Assembly (NCBI GenBank): GCA_026826555.1
Contig: JAKSZT010054304.1
Location: 34,465,424-34,529,423, forward strand
DNA length: 64,000 nucleotides
DNA from: Tolypeutes matacus
Taxonomy: Eukaryota > Chordata > Mammalia > Cingulata > Chlamyphoridae
Direction of reading: 5' to 3'
Shown piece after piece: positions 1 to 10,426 of the stretch (position 1 is its first letter; every line of letters begins with the position of its first letter). Both the position numbers and the translations under genes were made by a program. The notes beneath the pieces are model-generated. The model did no database searches and was not told where the DNA came from. It saw only the letters and a list, made by a program, of their open reading frames with translations.

Positions 1-11
1 TATATATAAAA

Positions 12-390
12 GAAACCATTCATTCTTTCAACACAAATCTTTATTCTGTATTTGCTGTATGCCTCACAGTCTGTGTGCTAGGCCTAATGGATCCAATAGT
101 ATACAGCATAATCTTGCTTTCATGGGATGTACAGAAAAAGCTGAGTGAAAAGGGCCCAAAGAAAAGTAGGGAAAAAAATCTAAGAGAGATTAGAGTTGTA
201 AAAAATTAATTCGGTAGATAAGGGCAAGGACTGGGGTAGAAAAATTAAATGGAAGATGAGGCAATGAATTGCACCCCAAATGATAATAGAATTCAAGATA
301 TAGGCATTGGAAAAGCATTCCAGGAAGTAAGAAGAGAATGAACAAGGATGCAGAGCTGAGGAAGTTGTATAAAGAATGTTTAAAGAACAG
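12..390 (-). repeat. L2 fragment, antisense
   Basis: The left part reads like the reverse complement of an L2 3' end: 'CATTCATTCTTTCAACA' followed by a diverged 'GTGTGCTAGGCC' stretch. The right part has the L2 phrase for an item that 'GCATTCCAGGAAG'. It is old and strongly diverged. The open frame across it is a shadow of the repeat. Confidence 0.55.
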
Positions 391-429
391 CAATTATAGT
401 ATAATCACTTCGGAAACCTGTTTGTCAGA

Positions 430-1085
430 TTCTAATAAAGTTAAACAAATTCCTACTCAGCAATTCTACTATCAGGAATATACCTAAGAAAAATAAATAC
501 TTGGGGCGGATGTGGCTCAAGTGGTTGGGCGTACGTCTGCCATATGGAGGGACCTGGGTTCCCTCCCTGGGACCTCCCAGAAAAAAAAAAAAAAAGCCTA
601 TGTTCCTAAAAAGGACTCACAAGATTATTCACATTAGTTTTATTCATAATTACCCAAACCTGGAAGCAACCCAAAGATCTCTCAAGAACAGAATACTTAA
701 ACAATTTGTGTTGTAGCTATACAATAGAACACTATTCTTACACAAAAGAATGAGCTATTGACATATGCAACAACATAATGGATCTCATAAACATTGAGCT
801 GTGCTAAATAATTGCGTCAGATACAAAAGAGTGCATACTGAATGATTACATTTATATGAAGTTCTAGAACAGACAAAGCTAATCTATGGCAATAAAAATC
901 AGAATAGTTGCTGCTTTGGGGTCCTGGGGTAAATTTTCTGCATAAGAGGCATGAGGGAACCTCCTAGAGTGATGGAAATGTTCTATATCTTTATCGGGAT
1001 GATGGTTACTTGGGTATACACATTTGTCAAAATTCATGGAGCATTTATGAATTTTATGATATATAAATCATACCTCAATGAACTA
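430..1085 (+). mobile_element. L1 3' end, sense, split by a DAS-SINE
   Basis: This is an old L1 ORF2-end/3'-UTR sequence. Recognisable phrases are 'GCAATTCTACTATCAGGAAT', 'TTTATTCATAATTACCCAAA' and 'GAATGATTACATTTATATGA'. It is split by the SINE at 503-595. No open ORF2 frame survives. The orientation is sense because the order runs from the ORF2 end to the 3' UTR. Confidence 0.75.
503..595 (+). mobile_element. DAS-SINE (tRNA-Ala-derived), monomer
   Basis: A tRNA-like head starts at 'GGGGCGGATGTGGCTCAAGT' (box A region) and is followed by a box B-like 'ACCTGGGTTCCCTCC' and a 15-A tail ending at 595. SINEs of this type are copied by L1 machinery after RNA polymerase III transcription. It lies inside the L1 3' end at 430-1085, so it is younger than that element. 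Confidence 0.85.
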
Positions 1086-1149
1086 CTGTCATAATGAAAA
1101 AAAGCAAATGACTTATTTTGGCTAGACTATTGGACACATGGTAACCTAG

Positions 1150-1372
1150 AGAATTAATATAGTAACAAAAACTGTAATAGAAAGATGAAAGCATGCTTAA
1201 TGGGTACAGAGTTTCTGTTTGGGGTGATGGAAAATTTGGGTAACGGACAGCAATGATGGTAACACAACATCGTGAATGTAATTAACAGCACTGAAATGTA
1301 TATGTGAAAGTGGTTAAAATGGGAAATTTTATGTTGTATATAGGTAACCACAATAAAAATTTTCCAAAAAAA
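1150..1372 (+). mobile_element. L1 3' end, sense
   Basis: This is a second L1 3'-UTR terminus. 'GGTGATGGAAAATTTGGG', 'GAATGTAATTAACAGCACTG' and 'ACCACAATAAAAATTTTCC' precede a short A-run near 1365-1372. AATAAA serves as the element's polyadenylation signal. It follows the first L1 3' end closely, so these are either two insertions or one rearranged copy. Confidence 0.7.
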
Positions 1373-1739
1373 AGATGAATTCAGTTACTTATTCTGGTTT
1401 TTGTTTTATAGTAAGTAAAGTAGGAGGCAAGATCATTTGCTGAAAGGAGTAGGACTTGAGGGATTGGAGAAAAGGATAACTTTGGAAGAGCAGAATATGA
1501 AAGGAAATTTTGATATGCTGATAAGATCAGCTCCTTTATTTCTTACGGGGTTTCAACTGCCTTCACGTCAGTTTAAGCAAGCTGTGTGGACTGATATGCT
1601 CAGTTGGTTAGATAATGGGGAAAATGAGCTGTGTCTCAGCAAAGACTTAAAGAAAAACAAATTAGCAGATAAACAAATCATGGACCACTTGAAAAAAGCT
1701 TCTTGTGTAAGCTCTTAGAATTCACACAGAGGTAAATCA
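1373..1739 (+). other. Unassigned stretch with a 93-codon open frame
   Basis: An open frame runs from 1437 to 1718 (93 codons). I do not recognise the predicted peptide, and it lacks a signal sequence or clear motif. The DNA has no splice-site, CpG or poly(A) context that would mark an exon or a retrocopy. 'GGAGGCAAGATCATTTGCTG' has the feel of an old dispersed repeat. It is most likely not a gene. Confidence 0.3.
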
Positions 1740-1955
1740 AGTTTCACTGCCTCGGAGACACTGCAGGTTTTGGAGCTCGATAGGTCTGTTTGGCCCTCAG
1801 TAAGTTCTTAGTTTCAACTTCCTGATCAATAAAGTGAATATATCCAAGAGTTACCTTGCAGTGTTGTTATGGAAACTAGAAATGCCATATGTAAAGTGGC
1901 TACCAAGCCCTTGAAGCATGATAGGATCCCAACAAATATCAGCTATACTTATTAA
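1740..1955 (+). repeat. MIR, sense
   Basis: The core and 3' part of a MIR are visible. A 'CAGTAAGTTCTTAGTTTCAA' stretch corresponds to the MIR core. It is followed by 'GTGTTGTTATGGAAACTAGA', 'ATGTAAAGTGGCTACCAAGC' and an ending at 'AACAAATATCAGCTAT'. It is an ancient tRNA-derived SINE and is diverged. Confidence 0.7.
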
Positions 1956-2099
1956 TATTGAAGAGTTTGTTGAAGTCTTTTTACAACAATAAAGCTTGCA
2001 CATTATGCCTACATTCTACAGTCCTTCAGTTTGGCTTGTCTTTGGAGATTAGTAAAGAGTATTTTACTTTGAGCAGAGCATTAGTTATATATTCCAGAG

Positions 2100-2314
2100 C
2101 AAAGGTCAGCAAATTTTCTTGTGAAGGAACAGAGAGCAAATACTTTGGGCTTTGAGGACCGTATGTCTCTGTTGCATCTACTCAACTCTGCCGCGGTAGC
2201 AGGAAAGCAGCCAAGGACAATCCATAAGCGAGTGGCTGTGTTCCAGCAACAGCACACTTACAAAAACAGGCAGCAGGGCAGATTTGGTCCACAGGCTGGG
2301 CTTTGCTGACCCTG
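2100..2314. mobile_element. Non-autonomous hAT-type DNA transposon (MITE)
   Basis: The ends form terminal inverted repeats: 'CAAAGGTCAGCAAA' on the left matches the reverse complement of 'CTTTGCTGACCCTG' on the right. The interior ('GGACCGTATGTCTCTGTTGC', 'GGCAGATTTGGTCC') matches the familiar hAT-Charlie-type mammalian MITE about the Pol/TIR CAGGGGTCAGCAAA ends. The flanking 8-mers TTCCAGAG and TTCTCGAT agree only in part. There is no transposase. Confidence 0.7.
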
Positions 2315-3307
2315 TTCTCGATATGGGCAGTTTCAAAATTACGTGATGCTTGTTACCTGTTTGTCATTTACTTATTCCATAATGATTCCTTCTAATGACT
2401 TTATTTTCTAGATAAGTTTGCTTATAATTTTGGGTAGTATTTCCAACACAGAATTTTTATTGTTTTGAAAATGTTTACTGAAATCTCTCTTATAGATAAT
2501 TCACCTAGATAACTCAAAGAACTAACATGACAGAAAAAATTTCAATCATGACGTGGTAGAGATCAGGCCTCCTATCCCAACCTAAAAAATATTTTGTGAA
2601 TCAGATCTACAGAAAAAGTTGGATATCTGTGTAAACTATTGTTTAAAATTGTACTGCATGGAGACTTTTAGGATTTTCCTCTTTGAGGACCATTTTAAGG
2701 GAAATTACTTTTTCAGTGGATTTTGGATTTCTAATTGTGTTTGGGTCAATCTGAGTCCTGAAAACGGAAGAAAATTGGTGCCTGGCTAGGGGAGGAGAGA
2801 TGATGCACAGATGCCCCTGAACAGCCCTGCCTGGCACTTCTCTCCTCTCGAATTTGAGAATTCTGGCTAGTATTCAACAGGGAGTACAAATTCACACCTG
2901 CTGTATTGTAGGTTAGGCAATTACCAAGAGATACGCACATTTAAGTGATAAGGGAGAAAGAGGAAACATATATACATAAATGTCTTTCTTAGGCCATTTC
3001 CCAACAGTAATTCTATTATCAGTTTATACCCCAGATAACAATGATTATAGTATTCCTTATAAGGGAACATCCTTGGGTTGTTTCCTTTCACCACAGTCTA
3101 ATGGAAAAAACCCAAAGAGGTCTATCTTTGGGGTTAGACTGCAAATTGTCACTGAAAGTTTTTTTACATTTATAGCTACAGAACCTGCCACTTGTTACTT
3201 TCTTTTCCTTTGAAAAGATTGCCCAAGATTCTGGTATGAAACTGGACTCCAATAAGAGAGGAATTCTTTGGTTTCTTAGGTTTGTTTAGCTGAACTGTCA
3301 TTGGTAT
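2315..3307. other. No feature recognised
   Basis: This is about 1 kb of AT-rich sequence. It contains short open frames on both strands, none with homology I can name. No tandem repeat, SINE head or LTR terminus is visible. Confidence 0.4.
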
Positions 3308-3410
3308 TTAAAAAAAATTTTTTTTTTTAACCAGGAGGTCCCGGGGATCGAACCCCGGTCCCTCCATATGGTAGATGGACACTGAACCTCTTGAGCCACA
3401 TCTGTTTCCC
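3308..3410 (-). mobile_element. DAS-SINE, antisense
   Basis: Read on the minus strand, the head begins at 3410. Box A is visible as 'TTGAGCCACATC' on the plus strand and box B as 'GGGGATCGAACCCCGG'. The A-tail is the T-rich tract at 3318-3330. Box B is intact. Confidence 0.85.
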
Positions 3411-3445
3411 ACATTGATATTCTTTAATATAAATTTTGTCCTTTG

Positions 3446-3490
3446 AATATATACATATATACACATATATATATATGTATATATGTATAT
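3446..3490. repeat. AT-rich (TA/TATG)n microsatellite
   Basis: An irregular 'ATATACATATATACACATAT' tract lies between the two antisense DAS-SINEs. It probably grew from the tail region of the right-hand SINE. Confidence 0.8.
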
Positions 3491-3590
3491 ATTTATTTAT
3501 TTTTTTGTTACCGGAAGGTCCCGGGGAATGAATCCAGGTCCCTCCATATGGGAGATGGATGCCCAACCATTTGAGCCACATCTGTCCCCC
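3491..3590 (-). mobile_element. DAS-SINE, antisense
   Basis: This is the second SINE in the same orientation, 80 bp downstream of the first. On the plus strand it reads 'GAAGGTCCCGGGGAATGAAT' and 'TTTGAGCCACATCTG'. Box B is damaged by one base (GGAATGAATCC). It is a near neighbour of the 3308 copy, so a dimer origin is possible, but no shared duplication was found. Confidence 0.85.
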
Positions 3591-3617
3591 TGTATATATT
3601 TTTAAAATCCATTTTGC

Positions 3618-3675
3618 CATAGTAGCTGGTATAGTGCTATGTACATAGTAGATTCTCAATAAATACACATTAACT
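3618..3675 (+). repeat. L2/MIR 3'-end fragment
   Basis: 'TAGTGCTATGTACATAGTAG' followed by 'CTCAATAAATACACATTAA' matches the common 3' terminus of L2/MIR elements. The piece is too short to decide which family. Confidence 0.5.
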
Positions 3676-4027
3676 CCCCAGTCTTTTAATCTATAGAGCT
3701 AGTCTGCAAATATTTGTATAGGCATACATGTTGATCATGCTTGCTCAATAGATTAGCTCTGTTAGATTTTAACATATATCAGGAAGAAATACACATTACT
3801 GTGCAAGAAATGTTCCCATATCTCTGTGCTCAAACATTATCTGCGACAATAACTGTAAGAATCTACCACAAACATAGTGTAACAGTCACAAAAATTCTTT
3901 TAGTGTGCATTAAACTTTCAAGAAGAATATAGTTCATTTCTGTGTCATCATTCAAAATGCAGAGCATCAAAGAAGAGAACAACTAAAACCAAAGATATCT
4001 GATTAATACTTTATAAAAATAGATGGA

Positions 4028-4119
4028 CAGGAGCAGGTGTAGCTCACTGGTTGAGCACCTGCTTCCTTACCCATATATGAGACCCTGGGTTCAATCCCCA
4101 GTACTGCCTTTAAAAAAAA
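4028..4119 (+). mobile_element. DAS-SINE with 13-bp target duplication
   Basis: The head runs from 'GGAGCAGGTGTAGCTCACTG' through box B 'GGGTTCAATCCCC' to an A-tail. It is flanked by the direct repeat AAAAATAGATGGA at 4015-4027 and 4120-4132, an L1-type target-site duplication. The perfect duplication suggests a fairly recent insertion. Confidence 0.9.
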
Positions 4120-4592
4120 AAAAATAGATGGAGTTTTCCAGATTCATCCCACAAGAATATCTTGTATGGGTCAACTTTTCACAAAAGTTTTCCAAAAAGA
4201 AATACAAAACCACTTGGGCAGCCTCTTCCTTGCACTGGAATTTAGTGTGTAGAACACAGCTTGAAATGAGAGATGGAGAGTACTGGTAGAAAGTACTTCT
4301 AGTATAAGCAACCTCTCCTTTTTCTAATAATTGTTTATTGTAATGGGGTAAAACATAGTAAGCATGTTTAGAAAATACGTGGATGACATGCATTCTGAGA
4401 GGAAGGGGGAGGAGACAGGCTGTATTGATGAATGAGGAATTAAAAAGATCACAATAGTCTAGTAGGGTGGTCTAAAACCAACAAAGATTCTTAAAAAACA
4501 AAACTTGAAGAAAATTTGTTTTGACAGTATGTTATATGAAATATCTTTGGGATTGAGTTGATTGACTGTAAGCTCATTAAGAACCTATTACA

Positions 4593-4615
4593 AATAAAAC
4601 TAAAAAAAAAAAAAA
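4593..4615 (+). mobile_element. Tail-only retro-insertion (poly(A) with AATAAA)
   Basis: Only 23 bp, 'AATAAAACT' followed by a run of A, sit between two copies of AAGAACCTATTRCA (4579-4592 and 4616-4629; 13 of 14 identical). That pattern is a target-site duplication around an extremely 5'-truncated poly(A) insertion. The source RNA cannot be named. Confidence 0.6.
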
Positions 4616-4639
4616 AAGAACCTATTGCAGGAACTGTGC

Positions 4640-4685
4640 TCAAATATATATATATAAATAGATAGATAGATGGGCGGGTGGAGAG
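4640..4685. repeat. (TA)n/(GATA)n microsatellite
   Basis: 'AAATATATATATATAAATAG' is followed by 'ATAGATAGATGG' and a G-rich end. It is a short compound microsatellite. Confidence 0.75.
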
Positions 4686-4849
4686 AGAACAGGGCAGATA
4701 AATCATTGCAGGTCATAGACCCACTATGCTGGGTGCCAGAGGGCCCACACCATGGTATTGTGTCCATGTCAAGGTGTTTGCTTTAAGAGGGACATTTACA
4801 CACCAAGAAAACATGTGTCCATCAAACCCTAGCCAGTTAAGGAATCTGC

Positions 4850-5030
4850 TCCAGCTGTGGTTTAGGCCACTGTCACTCTTGCCTAGATTATACCACAGTC
4901 TCCTGATGTCCTTGTTTTTCCTTCTCCAGTTTTCTCTGTGGCCACAGTGAACTTTCTGAAATGATAACCTTATTGCTTACTTCCTTGGCTCTCCGTTGCT
5001 TACAAGGCAAGGTCTAAACAGCATGCTGAT
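4850..5030 (+). repeat. L2 fragment, sense
   Basis: Typical L2 phrases are present in diverged form: 'CTTGCCTAGATTATACCACA', 'CTCTGTGGCCACAGTGAACT' and 'GCTCTCCGTTGCTTACAAGG'. Confidence 0.65.
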
Positions 5031-5097
5031 CTGTCAGTGAATGAGGCATTCAACCTCTGTCCTTTCCTGGAAGCATGTGTGCGCATGCATGTGTGTA

Positions 5098-5400
5098 GGG
5101 AGAGCAATCAGTAAATAAAATGAACAAACATGATGAGCTCATATGGCAGTAAGTAATGGGACAGTGACTAGACCTGGAAGGCCTCTCTGAGGAGGGGAGC
5201 TTTAAGCCGAGGGGTGGACAACAAGGACTTAGCTGTGAGAAGATCTTCTAGGCAGAGGAAGCAGCAAGTGCAAAGGACCTGTGTAGGCAATGATCATGGT
5301 AGGTTTAAAGAACTGAGGGAGACCAGTATTCCTCGGCCGTGGTCAAAAAGGGGACGGGTGCTATGATCAGTATTTTGAATGGTGCCTATAGAAGAGGTAA
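5098..5400 (-). repeat. L2 fragment, antisense
   Basis: 'AAGGCCTCTCTGAGGAGGGG' and 'CTAGGCAGAGGAAGCAGCAA' are the reverse-strand L2 phrases. It lies tail to tail with the sense L2 fragment at 4850-5030, so these are independent copies. Confidence 0.7.
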
Positions 5401-5404
5401 AGGG

Positions 5405-5580
5405 AGCTAGTATTTACTAAGCCCTTCTGTTTGTTACTGCTTTTACTTTTGAAGACATCTGAAATTATTCCTTTTCACTAGAAGAAAACAAAAGGAAAGA
5501 AGATCATAGAAGTTAAGTAAGCTGTTCTGGTTCTCACAAATAGCAGTGAGAACAGGCGGACTTTTGATTTGAGTGCTCTA
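5405..5580 (-). repeat. MIR, antisense
   Basis: The order 'AGCTAGTATTTACTAAGCCC', then 'AGAAGTTAAGTAAGCTG', then a gapped 'ACAAATAGCAGTGAG' fits an antisense MIR from its 3' end to its core. Confidence 0.6.
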
Positions 5581-6300
5581 TAGCTTTTATTATTTAAAGT
5601 ATCAAGGCAATATTAGTTAGCCAGATTGATTGACTGAATATTCTGAGAGTTGGGGAAGGGGGTGAGGTGGGAAGTGGTTTCTGCTTTGAAGCGGATTGCT
5701 CTGAAATAGTTATTTCTTTTCTCAAGTTTCTCCCCTTCAACCTCCCCCCCCCCGCCCCATTAAAAATGCTCTGTGGTAATAACCACAAAACATGCAATCT
5801 GTTGGTATATCTCATTTCACTACATTACAGACTTTAAGTGCTCCTGTAACCTATATATAAATCACTTCTACTTTTGCTTGACATTTACTGTTTTCAAATT
5901 CAACATAAGTTACTGCATGACAACATTATTGACAAGCCTACGTTATACTGGCAAATAACTGCAGTAGATACTGGTATACTCTGCTCTGCTGCTCTCATGC
6001 CTGCCGACTGCCAATCACTCTGCTGCTTTGACAAGGAGGTTACACAACCAACAACAGTAATCACCATTGTTCACATCCAGGAACAAACTTAGGGAGATTC
6101 TGAGGCTTGTTTTTGAACAGGCCAAATGCCAATCTGATGAAAGTAACTTGGCATCTTACATAATAAGGGAGAAAAGATTGTGTGGGACAGATGGGGTTTT
6201 ATTTCAGCAAGAATGGGTTTCATGATGTTTTGTGTAGTTTCCGATTCATATGTTTTGTCGTGTCCAGGTGTACTTTCCCTGTTGCTCTTCCACATTTCCT
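5581..6300. other. No gene; C-run near 5746
   Basis: There is no recognisable element apart from a homopyrimidine tract with ten consecutive C around 5747-5756. Short open frames on both strands are not convincing. Confidence 0.4.
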
Positions 6301-6311
6301 TACACATAAAA

Positions 6312-6350
6312 TTACACACACATACACACACACACACACAAACAAAATTA
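6312..6350. repeat. (CA)n microsatellite
   Basis: 'ACACACACATACACACAC' continues to 'ACAAACAAAATTACACAC'. It is a dinucleotide repeat interrupted by T and A. Overlapping open frames on both strands here are repeat artefacts. Confidence 0.9.
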
Positions 6351-7840
6351 CACACAGAGGCATACCTTCCCCTGCTCCCCCACTCTGGAGCTGAAATCTA
6401 TTGCTATGAGTCATGGTTTAAGGGGCAATGTGGAGGTGGAGCCACAGTATGGGCTGAGGTAGGAGAGAAATAAAGAGATTTTTTCCTCCAAAGAAGGCAA
6501 CCTTAGGTTCTTAGATTTTTCCAACATTTTCTTCTTTTCTAGTATAGCAGAATGATAACAAATATTTCAACCACTAACTGTAGAGTTCCTCTTAAGGAGA
6601 GTCCTGTTATATTTAAGGATAATATGAATCTAGGTTGCTGTGGGAGTGGAAGGTGAGGTCTCAAAGTTACAACCTGGAAAAGGAGAGTGTAACAATGAGA
6701 CAGGAAGCTGCTCTTCCAAAAGAGGTCTGAGGAATTTGATGACAAAAGGTGAACAGTGAGCAAGGAGGGGAAGAGGCTAGAGGAGAGCGAGGGAGATTTT
6801 AACATGGGAGACTGCAGAGAAGGGAGGCCTGACAGAAAACTAGGTGGGAAGATGGTCAAAGACTTTAAGAATAGGATTTGATATTTAATTTTAAATTATT
6901 GTCAGTGCTGTGATATATAAACTTTTTGGATTGCTTGAATTTTTAGTCAAAATCTGCACTATATGCAGCCTTGTGTTAGTGACATTTTGGGGAGCAAAGG
7001 GATTGGGGCTGATGTCCAACATGAGATGATGAAGTATGCAAAAAGGATGCCATACACTGGGTAGCAAGATGTTCCAAAAACCAGATGAATTGAGGGAGTA
7101 CAGAAACTTAGAGCCAGATGTGACTAGGAGAAAAGCAAAGATTTCTCAAGAAGATTTCAGGGACACTGGCTTTCTTACGAAGCAAGAGAAATGGGCGTTC
7201 CAGTTTATTTATTTGAACTCAAAGAACAAAGTGACCTTGGTGGACATCTTAGTTTTTCAGATATACTCCTTGAGTCATTTTGTCTATTGCAGCTCAGTTC
7301 ACTTAAGAATCTAGGTGCTATTTAACTTTCTTATGTTTCAAAGCAAGCAAGGGATTTAGCATACATGTGCTGTGGGTAGGGGGCTGGTGGGGAGGGTGCG
7401 GTGGAATCTAAATCTGGGATTCAGGCACATCTGGGTGTGCCTGGGAAACTGGGGCCAGTCTATTTATATGAAGAAGCGAGGAGCCTCATGGGTGGAATTC
7501 CTTCTCAGAGAAGAGCATCAGACAAAGGTAACCCAGAAATAGATCCTCAGGGATGAGGAAGAGGGGGCATCTCAGAAGGCAGTCATACATCAGAGTGCAG
7601 TGTTGGCTGCCCATGGTCTCCTATGTGGGTCTCTGAAGAGAGAGGCATCTGTGAGTAAACACATTAAAAATTATAATACAGATTAGGGAACAATACTTGG
7701 TATCTCAGAAAAAGAACATAAGCATTCAAAGTGGTAGATAGTCTTATCCCTTCAGTCTAGAACCCCACACAGCTTTGGACCGCTGAGAGCTTCAGAGGAT
7801 CAGGACAGCAGCCTCTGGGGTGGTGGCACTGACTGAAAGG
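6351..7840. other. No feature recognised
   Basis: About 1.5 kb with no clear repeat or exon. The longest frames (about 106 codons on minus at 6539-6859 and 92 codons on plus at 7036-7314) have no recognisable domain. The purine-rich stretch 6640-6830 could be a heavily diverged antisense L2, but I cannot support it. Confidence 0.35.
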
Positions 7841-7849
7841 GGAAATATT

Positions 7850-8460
7850 AGTAATAATAATGCTGACATGATGGAGAGCTAACCCTGTGTCAGGCCTCAA
7901 AAGCTTTGTAACTCATTTAATCCACACAACCAACCTTACGTGGTAAATACTATTACTGTCCCATGTTATGAATTGTGTCCCATAAAAGATACGTTGATGT
8001 CCTAACCTCTAATACCTCAGAATGTAAACTTATTTGGAAATAGGGCCATTTCAGATGGACTTAATTAAGATGAGGTCATACTGGAGTAGATTGGCCCCTT
8101 AATCCAATGTGACCAGTGTCCTTATTGAAAGGAAAGACGGAGAGACAGACAAGGAGAGCTCACCATGTGACTAAAGAGGCAGAGACTAAAGTGCTGCAGC
8201 TGCAAGCCAAGGAATGCCAGGGATTGCCAGCAAACCACCAGAAACCAGGAAGAGGCAAAGGAAGATTCTCTCCTACAGGTCTCAGAGGGAGCACAGCCCT
8301 GCTGGCACCTTGATTTTGGACATCTAAGCTTCAGAACTGTGAGACAATAAATTGCCGTTATTTTAAGCCAACAAGTTTGGGGTACCTTGCTGTGGCAGCC
8401 CTGGGAAACTACGGCATCCCATTTCACAATTAAGAGTGGGATCACACAGCTAGGAGGGCA
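7850..8460 (-). repeat. MIR, antisense, split by an LTR
   Basis: The left half (7850-7963) reads 'ACTCATTTAATCCACACAAC' and 'GGTAAATACTATTACTGTCC'. The right half (8417-8460) continues with 'CCCATTTCACAATTAAGAG' and 'ATCACACAGCTAGGAGGG'. The two halves join in the normal MIR order once the LTR at 7964-8416 is ignored. Confidence 0.8.
7964..8416 (+). mobile_element. MLT1-type (ERVL-MaLR) solo LTR
   Basis: The element starts TG and ends CA, is 453 bp long and is flanked by the perfect 5-bp duplication TCCCA (7959-7963 and 8417-8421). Internal MaLR phrases include 'CCTCAGAATGTAAACTTATT', 'CCAATGTGACCAGTGTCCTT' and 'GAGACAATAAATTG', which carries the AATAAA polyadenylation signal. There is no internal viral sequence, so it is a solo LTR. 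Confidence 0.88.
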
Positions 8461-8719
8461 GAGGGCATTTCATAGACAGGCAGCCCTGAGTCTGAGCTCT
8501 TAGTCTCTTTGCTGTGCTCACCTCTAGGCGTTACGCTTGGTGGGAACCTAAGTGTGACCAACATTGAACAAAGTGTTACGACAGGTGGGGAGAGGGAAAG
8601 GATGCTGGAAGACCAGGTAACCAGACCAGTGAGCACATATGAGCCATCACCTGGAGCCCTAAAGAATTCTTACAGAGGGTCACGTAGGCATCTGTGCTCT
8701 GCTGTACGTGTTAAGAGGC

Positions 8720-8935
8720 AGAGATTACATAGATATTCATTCAACAAACACTGGTTGAGCATCTGTCCAGTGCACAGCATTATTCTTGGTGTTATGGGAC
8801 TTCCTTTATGACTCAGAAAAGGACCCTGCCCACAAAGAATTTAAGGGTGAAGTGAAAGAGGTATGACATGTACATAAATCATATACAACCCAGATAGTGG
8901 ATTCTTGAAAGTATCATATAAAGGCCCCTGTTAAT
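8720..8935 (-). repeat. L2 3' end, antisense
   Basis: 'ATTCATTCAACAAACACTGG' followed by 'TTGAGCATCTGTCCAGTGCA' and 'GGACCCTGCCCACAAAGAAT' is the reverse strand of an L2 3' end. Confidence 0.75.
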
Positions 8936-10329
8936 CAGGGCTGACAGATTTCATCTGCCAAGCGGGTGAGTGATGGTGCAGATTGACTGGTAGCGGATGG
9001 ACAGAGAAAGGGCTAAGAAAGTGTATTTTACCTGGGGATAGTAAATCGTACTATTGACTTGGCACATGTGTAAAGGGTTAATATTTTTCTGCAACTTCAA
9101 CATGACCCACAGGCTAATTCTTTACCACCTCCTCTCCTAGGTGACCAAAAGTCGCAAGCACAGAGCTTAAAGCACCCATTTCTTTTGTTAAACTTCTTCC
9201 AGACTTGTGTAAATGGCCTTTAATTTAAATTGCAATTGCTGCTGAACCCAGAATATACTCTCTGGGACCAGTTTATCCTTAGGCCATCTCCATTTGAGAA
9301 CAGATAAGTGAATGTTTGCTGCCCATACACATCACTTTCATGTTTCCTTCTTCTTTTTCTACAGGAGCATCTATAACATAGAAGCGCTACTAAATGCTGG
9401 AAGGCAGGGCAGGCCCCTTTTCAGGTGACTCCTCCTGCTATGTCAGCCAACAAAGTTTCCCTCTTCTCATCTGTTTTCTTGGTGGTTTCACTGTAGGTAC
9501 CTTAGCACATAGCTGAAGAATTCAACACTTTCATTGAGGTATTTATTGTCCTATACCCTCCCTTCTTCAAGCCTCAAGCATCATTATTTTCTTATTCTAT
9601 GTCTATGGCCAAGCTTGGTCTGAACTCTCTCTTGCAGATCCTGTTGGTCCTGAGAGGAGAAAGATTGCTTCCCATTTTAAGCTTTCTTTTATTTTAGATT
9701 AAAGTTATTTTCTCCGTGTACTTGGCCCTCTGGGTTCTGCCCACCTATATCTCTGATCAGCCTTTTGGTTTGGGGCCCTGCATAACTTATTCTACTTTCC
9801 CAGGTAGAGCACACTTCTTGTGCACCTACCACTTTCTACCCTCCCTCCCTCCCCTTAATGTCCTTTTTATATTGCCCTTGATCTTAAAACTACTCTAGTA
9901 GGATGTTATTCTATTTTAATCAATAAACATTTTGAGTCCTGGGCACCTCTACTGGACGGAATCATTCTGTGTTCTGTCAAGCCTCATTTTAGAACTCTTA
10001 ATGTAACTAAAAATAACTTTTAGCTCCAATTGTGATCTCTTGCCTTTTTGCATTCCAAAACAAATGACCTGAAGTTTCCATATCTCCATGAGATTTCAGG
10101 AATAAAAGTGTTCGACCCCAGGGAATCCTACTGGCTCTTTTCATGAGCAAAGGTTCATTAAAACTCAACAGATATTTGTTGAGTTAAGTAACTAAAAGTC
10201 AAGCTATGGAAGAATATTTAATGACATACTATGTATTGTTAGGTTTTAAAAAAGCAGCTTACAAAGCTTAAGAGTAAGAGCTCAATTTTGTTTTAAACAT
10301 TTATATAGCCACAAGTCAAAAGCAAAATC
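8936..10329. other. No feature recognised
   Basis: 1.4 kb of apparently single-copy or very old sequence. No exon-like frame, SINE head or LTR terminus was found. A small 'CAATAAACATTTTGAGTCCT' near 9920 may be an L2 scrap. Confidence 0.4.
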
Positions 10330-10426
10330 AGGGAGTGGATATAGCTCAAGTGGTTGAGTGTCTGCTTCCCATGTAAGAGGTCCTGGGATTGATCCCCGGT
10401 ACCATCTAAAAAAAAAAAAAAAAAAG
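10330..10426 (+). mobile_element. DAS-SINE, sense
   Basis: The head 'GGGAGTGGATATAGCTCAAG' and box B 'GGGATTGATCCCCGG' are followed by a 17-A tail. A short imperfect duplication, AGCAAAAT/GGCAAAAT, flanks the unit. Confidence 0.88.

Noticed and set aside
503..576. DAS heads considered as functional tRNA genes
   Set aside because: Acceptor pairing is lost, extra bases separate box A and box B, and poly(A) tails and target duplications show that they are retroposed SINEs.
3327..3668. 113-codon minus frame across two SINEs
   Set aside because: It reads through two DAS heads and an AT microsatellite. The repeated peptide pieces reflect the repeated SINE heads.
6180..6473. Overlapping frames on both strands with His/Thr- or Cys/Val-rich peptides
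   Set aside because: The composition comes from the (CA)n microsatellite.
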